DNA from: CAZYJD01 sp964647785
Lineage (GTDB): Bacteria; Bacteroidota; Bacteroidia; NS11-12g; UBA9320
Direction of reading: 5' to 3'
NCBI GenBank assembly: GCA_964647785.1
Contig: CAZYJD010000021.1
Coordinates: 1-28,486, forward strand
Length of the DNA: 28,486 nt
Shown: piece by piece, positions 24,806-28,486 of the stretch
How the letters are laid out: each line of letters starts with the position of its first letter
Numbering within the stretch: position 1 is the first letter of the stretch
Position numbers and translations under genes: made by a program
Notes under the pieces: generated by a model
Seen by the model: the letters and a program-made list of their open reading frames with translations, nothing else
Databases searched by the model: none
Told to the model about the DNA's origin: nothing

Positions 24806-25190
24806 TATCTTCAGCAAAATCGTAAGCGGAGAAATTCCGGCCCATAAAATTGCCGAAGATGATCGCTTCCTGGCCTTTTTAGATGTCTTCCCTCTGGTGG
24901 AAGGCCATACTTTGGTGATCCCCAAGCTGGAGGTCGACTATATTTTTGATTTGGATGATGATACCTTCAGCGGATTGCAGCTGTTCTCGAAAAAGGTGGC
25001 AAAGGCTCTGAGAAAAGCCATTCCCTGCAAACGCATAGGCACGGCCGTGGTGGGTTTGGAAGTGCCGCATACACACATTCATCTCGTGCCCCTTCAGCAT
25101 GTGAGCGATATGGATTTCAGCAGACCCAAACTAACACTGAGCAGCGATCAATTGGCCGATATTGCCCAGCGCATCAGAAGGGAACTCTAA
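24798..25190 (+). CDS. HIT-family nucleotide hydrolase
   Basis: A 130-residue histidine-triad protein. The HIT motif is HTHIHLVPL with H91, H93 and H95; the middle histidine is the expected nucleophile for hydrolysis of AMP-linked substrates. The N-terminal FSKIVSGEIPAHKIAEDD and FPLVEGHTLVIPK match the Hint branch, which removes AMP from aminoacyl- or phosphoramidate-type adducts. It starts inside greA (eight-base overlap) and so is co-transcribed with it. It ends one base before the stop codon of ruvC, which comes from the other side. Confidence 0.93.
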   Translation: MPSIFSKIVSGEIPAHKIAEDDRFLAFLDVFPLVEGHTLVIPKLEVDYIFDLDDDTFSGLQLFSKKVAKALRKAIPCKRIGTAVVGLEVPHTHIHLVPLQHVSDMDFSRPKLTLSSDQLADIAQRIRREL

Positions 25191-25191
25191 A

Positions 25192-25755
25192 CTACTTTTT
25201 CTTGTCTGGGTTGTCTTTTAAGAAGGCTCCCCAATCTTTGTATTTCTTTTCTGCTTTGCTTTGTCCGCCGGTAAAGTAATGGCAGAGCGCTACCCCCAGT
25301 GCATCGGTGGTATCCAGTTTTCGTGGCATTTCTTTGAGCTCCAGCAAACGCATCACCATGCCGGCTACCTGCTCCTTGCTGGCGTTGCCCGAACCGGTTA
25401 TGGCTTGTTTAATTCGCCGAGGGGCATACTCAAAAATGGGTACATTCCGATACAGGGCAGCAGCCATGGCCACGCCCTGCGCCCTGCCCAGCTTTAGCAT
25501 CGACTGTGGGTTTTTGCCGTAAAAGGGTTCTTCCAGGGCCACTTCATCCGGCTGATAATTGTCGATGAGTGACAGCACCCGCTCAAAAATGCGCTGCAAT
25601 TTCAGTGCGTGGTTCTCAAATTTGCTGAGTTCGATCACCCCGCCGCTAAGCAGTACCGCCTTCTTGCCCACAATCCCCAAAACCCCGTAGCCCATGAGAT
25701 TGGTGCCCGGGTCAATCCCGATGATGATTTTGTCGTATTCTTCAACTTGAGCCAT
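25192..25755 (-). CDS. ruvC: Holliday junction resolvase RuvC
   Basis: This endonuclease cuts Holliday junctions held by RuvAB. The 187 residues carry the four metal-binding acids in their usual contexts: D15 in GIDPGTNLMGYGV, E75 in ALEEPFYGKNPQS, and D148 and D151 in LDTTDALGVALCH. AYAPRRIKQ-like (EYAPRRIKQAITGSGNASKEQV) follows the family. A lysine-rich C-terminal tail of about 25 residues extends past the core. Its start region overlaps the promoter of the divergent flippase operon. The HIT gene ends one base from its stop, leaving no room for a terminator. Confidence 0.96.
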   Translation of the reverse strand: MAQVEEYDKIIIGIDPGTNLMGYGVLGIVGKKAVLLSGGVIELSKFENHALKLQRIFERVLSLIDNYQPDEVALEEPFYGKNPQSMLKLGRAQGVAMAAALYRNVPIFEYAPRRIKQAITGSGNASKEQVAGMVMRLLELKEMPRKLDTTDALGVALCHYFTGGQSKAEKKYKDWGAFLKDNPDKKK

Positions 25756-25762
25756 ACCTTTG
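25728..25762 (+). promoter_or_regulatory. promoter of the flippase-GT2 operon
   Basis: TACCTTTG (25755-25762) matches TAnnTTTG exactly, and TTTTG (25728-25732) lies 22 bases upstream as a -33 element. This is the best two-part promoter in the window. The -33 part lies inside the first codons of ruvC, and the leader to 25817 would be about 50 bases. Confidence 0.55.
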
Positions 25763-25768
25763 AATGCA

Positions 25769-25776
25769 CAAAGTTA
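25769..25776 (-). promoter_or_regulatory. -7 element of ruvC
   Basis: On the minus strand this reads TAACTTTG, an exact match, 13 bases before the ruvC ATG at 25755. It lies six bases from the oppositely oriented -7 box of the flippase operon. A -33 element is weak at best. Confidence 0.5.
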
Positions 25777-25816
25777 ATCCAGGCTGAAACGACAGAAGCT
25801 ATTGAACCGGAAATTC

Positions 25817-26728
25817 ATGCAGGTATTGCGTTGGGGGATTGTATCTGCCAGCTTCATCTATCTGCTGCTGCGACTCAGAAGCAGTGAACCGGACAACTTC
25901 AGGCAATTGTTTTCCTACTTATCCGATCAATGGGGCTATTTTCTGCTGATCGTCTTGCTGATGGTTTTGAATTGGTATCTGGAGAGCATCAAATGGCAAT
26001 TGGCCATCCGTTCAAGGGTGCACTTGAGCGCAAAGCAGGCTTTTGCCTCGGTATTGGCAGGCACGGGGGTCAGTTTGTTCACACCCAATAGAAGCGGCGA
26101 GTTTCTGGGCCGGTGGTTCTGGCTGGAAGAAAGCGAAAGACCCTATGCCATACCGGCTTCCATTGTAGGGAGCATGAGCCAGCTGTTTATTACCCTCTTG
26201 GCGGGCGCATGGGTGTGGACGGTACAAAAACCAACAACAGGCGACCTTTCCGGGGCATGGATGGCTGCATTTTTTTTGAGTATGGTATTGATGGGCCTTA
26301 TCTTTCTGCTCGTATTCCGCATCCATCTCCTTTTGCCCTGGGTCAGGCTCTACCTGGAAAGAAAGCAGTTATTGCCCTACGTACAGTTTGTGATGAGCAT
26401 GCCGGTGAGCGTTAAATGGAAAATATTTGGATGGAGTGCATTGCGTTATGCGGTATTTTCCTTTCAGTTTGCCTTCTTGCTTCAGCTCTTTACCGATCAG
26501 CCATTTTATGTGTTCTTGCCCGCCTTGAGCAAGGTTTATTTTGTTCAGACCCTCATTCCTTCATTTGCTTTTTCTGAGCTGGGGATACGTGGAACGGCAG
26601 CATTGACATTTTTAGGAACCCAGGCTTCGGCAGAGGCACTTATTTTGGCAACGGGGCTTATTTGGACCCTTAACCTGCTGTTGCCGGGAATTGCCGGAAC
26701 GCTGCTGCTCGCATTCAAGAAACCATGA
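25817..26728 (+). CDS. flippase-like integral membrane protein (lysylphosphatidylglycerol synthase TM / UPF0104 family)
   Basis: A 303-residue protein with about seven to eight membrane segments, resembling the integral-membrane domain shared by UPF0104 proteins and the flippase part of MprF. Pointers are SIKWQLAIR near residue 60, VLAGTGVSLFTPNRSGEFLGR in the first third (the conserved TP-R-GE signature), and a later SFAFSELGIRGTAAL. The soluble lysyl-transferase domain of MprF is absent, so it probably moves or handles a lipid rather than aminoacylating it. The ATG at 25817 is preferred to an upstream in-frame TTG at 25802. Its stop overlaps the GT2 start as ATGA, so the two are translationally coupled and probably share a glycolipid or polymer pathway. 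Confidence 0.8.
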   Translation: MQVLRWGIVSASFIYLLLRLRSSEPDNFRQLFSYLSDQWGYFLLIVLLMVLNWYLESIKWQLAIRSRVHLSAKQAFASVLAGTGVSLFTPNRSGEFLGRWFWLEESERPYAIPASIVGSMSQLFITLLAGAWVWTVQKPTTGDLSGAWMAAFFLSMVLMGLIFLLVFRIHLLLPWVRLYLERKQLLPYVQFVMSMPVSVKWKIFGWSALRYAVFSFQFAFLLQLFTDQPFYVFLPALSKVYFVQTLIPSFAFSELGIRGTAALTFLGTQASAEALILATGLIWTLNLLLPGIAGTLLLAFKKP

Positions 26729-27837
26729 TAAGCCCGTTGGTTGCCATACTGTTTTTTCTCATGGGCTGGTACAGCTGGTACTTCCAGCGCAGGGCCCGTG
26801 TGTGGAAAGATCCGGGGCAGTTTGGGGCCGAAGGTCGCGCTGCAAGACCGCCCAAAGTGAGTGTGCTCATCGCCTTTCGGAATGAGGCTCCCAACCTTCA
26901 GAAGCTGCTCAATTCATTGCTTTTGCAAACCCATTCCGATGCGGAATTCATATTTATAGATGACCACAGCAGCGATGGAGGGGAACAAATCATCGCGCAA
27001 TGCAGCGATTCCAGGGTGAAATTGTTGCAGCTCAGCGGAGCAAGCGGGAAAAAAGCGGCACTGGCCATGGGCATTGAGCATGCGCGTTCTGAAATAGTGC
27101 TGAGCACGGATGCCGATTGCCGAATGGGGCCCCAATGGCTGGAGTTGATGTGTGCACCCTTCAAAAATGCAGAAGTGCAAATGGTATCCGGACCGGTGGT
27201 GTTTGAACAGGAAGCCACATTCTGGCAGCGCTGGATGAAACTTGAGTTCATCGGTTTGGTGGCCATGGGGGCATCGGGCATTGCATTGAACAAACCCAGT
27301 ATGTGCAATGGAGCGAATCTGGCATATCGAAAAAGCGTTTTTGACCGCTCGTTTTTACATGAGAATTTGCCCAGCGGCGAAGATGTGTTCATGATGTTGC
27401 ACCTTCATCAGCGCAAGCACAACTCAGTGGTTTTTTGCCACCAACAGCAGGCCATGGTCTATACAGAAGCCCCCGAAACCCTGCGAACATTCATTCATCA
27501 GCGCATCAGATGGGCCTCCAAATCAACCGCATACCCATCCATACGCCTGAAGATGGAAGCGCTTATGCTGGTATGCTATCATCTGGCAAGCCTGGCATTA
27601 TGGATTGCAGTTCCTTTTGAGCCCTTGTTTCTCTTACCGGCTTTGCTCATGTTCGTGCTAAAGGTTTTGAATGACCGGGCGTTTTACAAGGCATGCCTTC
27701 CATTTTTTAATGCCACCCATTTGATGAAAAAATTCATCCTCTCAGAACTTTTACATTTGATATATATCCCCTTCTTTGCAGTTCTGGGACTCAAAGGCAC
27801 CTACCAATGGAAAGGAAGAAAGAACTCGAAGAAATAA
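26725..27837 (+). CDS. membrane-anchored family 2 glycosyltransferase
   Basis: A 370-residue GT2 enzyme of the processive-synthase type. One N-terminal membrane helix (about 3-20) leads to the GT-A domain: VSVLIAFRNE (45-54), IDDHSSDG (78-85), TDADC (128-132, metal-binding DxD), SGED (217-220, catalytic acid) and QRIRW (259-263, the QxxRW acceptor motif). Two or three hydrophobic segments end the protein. The architecture fits transfer of a sugar to a lipid or growing chain at the inner membrane, though QxxRW alone does not prove processivity. It lies between a flippase-like gene and a small unknown gene, both overlapping it. Confidence 0.88.
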   Translation: MISPLVAILFFLMGWYSWYFQRRARVWKDPGQFGAEGRAARPPKVSVLIAFRNEAPNLQKLLNSLLLQTHSDAEFIFIDDHSSDGGEQIIAQCSDSRVKLLQLSGASGKKAALAMGIEHARSEIVLSTDADCRMGPQWLELMCAPFKNAEVQMVSGPVVFEQEATFWQRWMKLEFIGLVAMGASGIALNKPSMCNGANLAYRKSVFDRSFLHENLPSGEDVFMMLHLHQRKHNSVVFCHQQQAMVYTEAPETLRTFIHQRIRWASKSTAYPSIRLKMEALMLVCYHLASLALWIAVPFEPLFLLPALLMFVLKVLNDRAFYKACLPFFNATHLMKKFILSELLHLIYIPFFAVLGLKGTYQWKGRKNSKK

Positions 27838-28103
27838 TGGCGCTTGAAGAAGCGCGTAGAAAAAAGGTGCTGAGCGCACTGGTTTTCCCCGAGTCTTTCG
27901 AGCACATAGTAGATGAACTAGGAAGAGAAATCAGTTCTCCCGTGCTGGTGTCGCTGATCCGTGATTTGATGCGCGAAAACAAAATAAGGGTCATTGACCC
28001 GGAAAGCGGTAAGACCGTTTTTTATCATGACAGCGATCGGATGAATGAGTTTTACTACCAGGCCACCTCAACAGGTTTAGACAGTTTGGAGGAACAAAGC
28101 TGA
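27837..28103 (+). CDS. small protein of unknown function
   Basis: An 88-residue, highly charged protein. Helical segments (EEARRKKVLSAL, FEHIVDELG) are followed by a region that could be a winged-helix-like fold (SPVLVSLIRDLMRENKIRVI, then ESGKTVFY), but this is weak. The ATG at 27837 overlaps the GT2 stop as TAATG, which I prefer. An ATG ten codons upstream (27807) would give 98 residues and a 31-base overlap. The codons look like those of the neighbours, so it is probably a real gene and the last of the operon. I do not know its family. Confidence 0.65.
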   Translation: MALEEARRKKVLSALVFPESFEHIVDELGREISSPVLVSLIRDLMRENKIRVIDPESGKTVFYHDSDRMNEFYYQATSTGLDSLEEQS

Positions 28104-28167
28104 TTCAAGGATGCGCCCCATGTACCTATTTTTAGGAGCCAATAACAAAAGTACCAACCCTTTGAAA

Positions 28168-28263
28168 ATGAAGAAAAAACCATCAAAATCTACCAAAAAG
28201 AAGAACAGCAGCAATTGCAAAAAATGGTCACGAGTTCAACTCTCGTTCCCATTGTGGCGTTAA
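28168..28263 (+). CDS. possible lysine-rich micro-ORF (31 codons)
   Basis: It begins ATG AAG AAA AAA and encodes MKKKPSKSTKKKNSS followed by NCKKWSRVQL and a short hydrophobic end. The first half is strongly basic, and the second half coincides with the T-arm-like sequence. It may be a small basic protein whose 3' part was replaced, or chance in an A-rich stretch. No ribosome-binding site is seen. Confidence 0.25.
   Translation: MKKKPSKSTKKKNSSNCKKWSRVQLSFPLWR
28225..28254 (+). other. tRNA 3'-half-like remnant (T arm)
   Basis: TGGTC resembles a variable loop. ACGAG (28230-28234) pairs perfectly with CTCGT (28242-28246) around TTCAACT, which fits the invariant T-loop pattern TTCRANY. TCCCATT sits where the 3' acceptor strand would be. 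No matching 5' acceptor, D arm or anticodon arm lies upstream, so it is not a working tRNA. Confidence 0.4.
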
Positions 28264-28486
28264 GGAGTTTGTAGTGAGTGTGTTATAAATATCTAAAAGA
28301 GCGTAAAATCCTGAAGCGGCACTAGCAAAGATTAACTATACAAATTGCTAAATAAATGATGGCCTTAGAGTTTTATTCATAATTTTAGAAGGTCTACAAA
28401 TACAATCCGAATACATTCTTCGAATGTTACCGTTTGCCCTCAACCCTCTACATCCCGGTCTGCGCTCATCTGAAATCCTAAGCGCT
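28264..28486. other. AT-rich stretch with no recognisable gene
   Basis: No frame stays open long enough to call on either strand. The one structure is a short hairpin, ACATTC (28413-28418) with GAATGT (28422-28427) around three bases. The stretch reads unlike the gene-dense rest of the window, consistent with a junction, remnant DNA or the promoter region of a gene beyond the edge. Confidence 0.5.

Noticed and set aside
25802..25816. TTG start for the flippase-like gene
   Set aside because: An ATG five codons later gives a normal membrane-protein start; the extra residues add nothing recognisable.
28413..28427. ACATTC/GAATGT hairpin as a terminator or recombination site
   Set aside because: Six pairs with a three-base loop and no T-run; no second copy seen in the window.
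1..28486. CRISPR arrays, insertion sequences, phage genes, complete tRNA or rRNA genes
   Set aside because: I saw no spaced repeats, transposase or integrase motifs, phage proteins, or complete RNA genes anywhere in the window.

Overview
The window looks like a chromosomal segment of a member of the Bacteroidota, probably a free-living, menaquinone-respiring one. The reasons are: promoter-like TAnnTTTG boxes very close to start codons and few Shine-Dalgarno sites; signal peptides ending Ala|Gln; a TonB-dependent receptor with a carboxypeptidase-regulatory-like N-terminal domain; a PorV/PorQ-family protein; a large secreted protein with a type IX (T9SS)-like C-terminal domain; and the OmpH-OmpH-MurI gene order typical of the phylum. 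I cannot place it below phylum level. Protein calls rest on motifs read by eye, not on searches.

Layout. 1-304: a possible gene end, a short tandem repeat and a terminator. 305-2938: aat (N-end-rule tRNA transferase); the minus-strand pair menI-menF (menaquinone synthesis), coupled by an ATGA overlap; and a divergent histidine phosphatase. 2981-6078 (minus): frr, then an unknown exported protein coupled by a GTGA overlap to an unknown polytopic membrane protein. 6109-12257: hflX, a biotin-dependent acyl-CoA carboxylase beta subunit, a secreted subtilisin-like protease with a long insertion, a LuxE-like acyl-activating protein (minus), and a lipoprotein whose 5' end overlaps the LuxE-like gene head to head. 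12380-15323: a probable operon of two Skp/OmpH periplasmic chaperones, murI and a 2-hydroxyacid dehydrogenase.

15447-24248 is the most distinctive part: three closely spaced genes encoding a 1252-residue TonB-receptor-like outer-membrane protein, a 1304-residue exported protein with an atypical T9SS-like C-terminal domain, and a PorV/PorQ-family barrel. I read them as one cell-surface module: a substrate, its shuttle-like partner and an outer-membrane channel or anchor. A strong terminator closes it. A promoter for greA sits just before that same hairpin, so the greA mRNA should begin with the terminator.

24329-28103: greA overlapping a HIT-family hydrolase gene; ruvC (minus), separated by interlocked divergent promoters from an operon of a flippase-like membrane protein, a GT2 glycosyltransferase and a small unknown protein. 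28104-28486 has no convincing gene. It holds a lysine-rich micro-ORF and a tRNA T-arm-like sequence that may be a tRNA remnant. I saw no CRISPR array, transposase, rRNA or complete tRNA.
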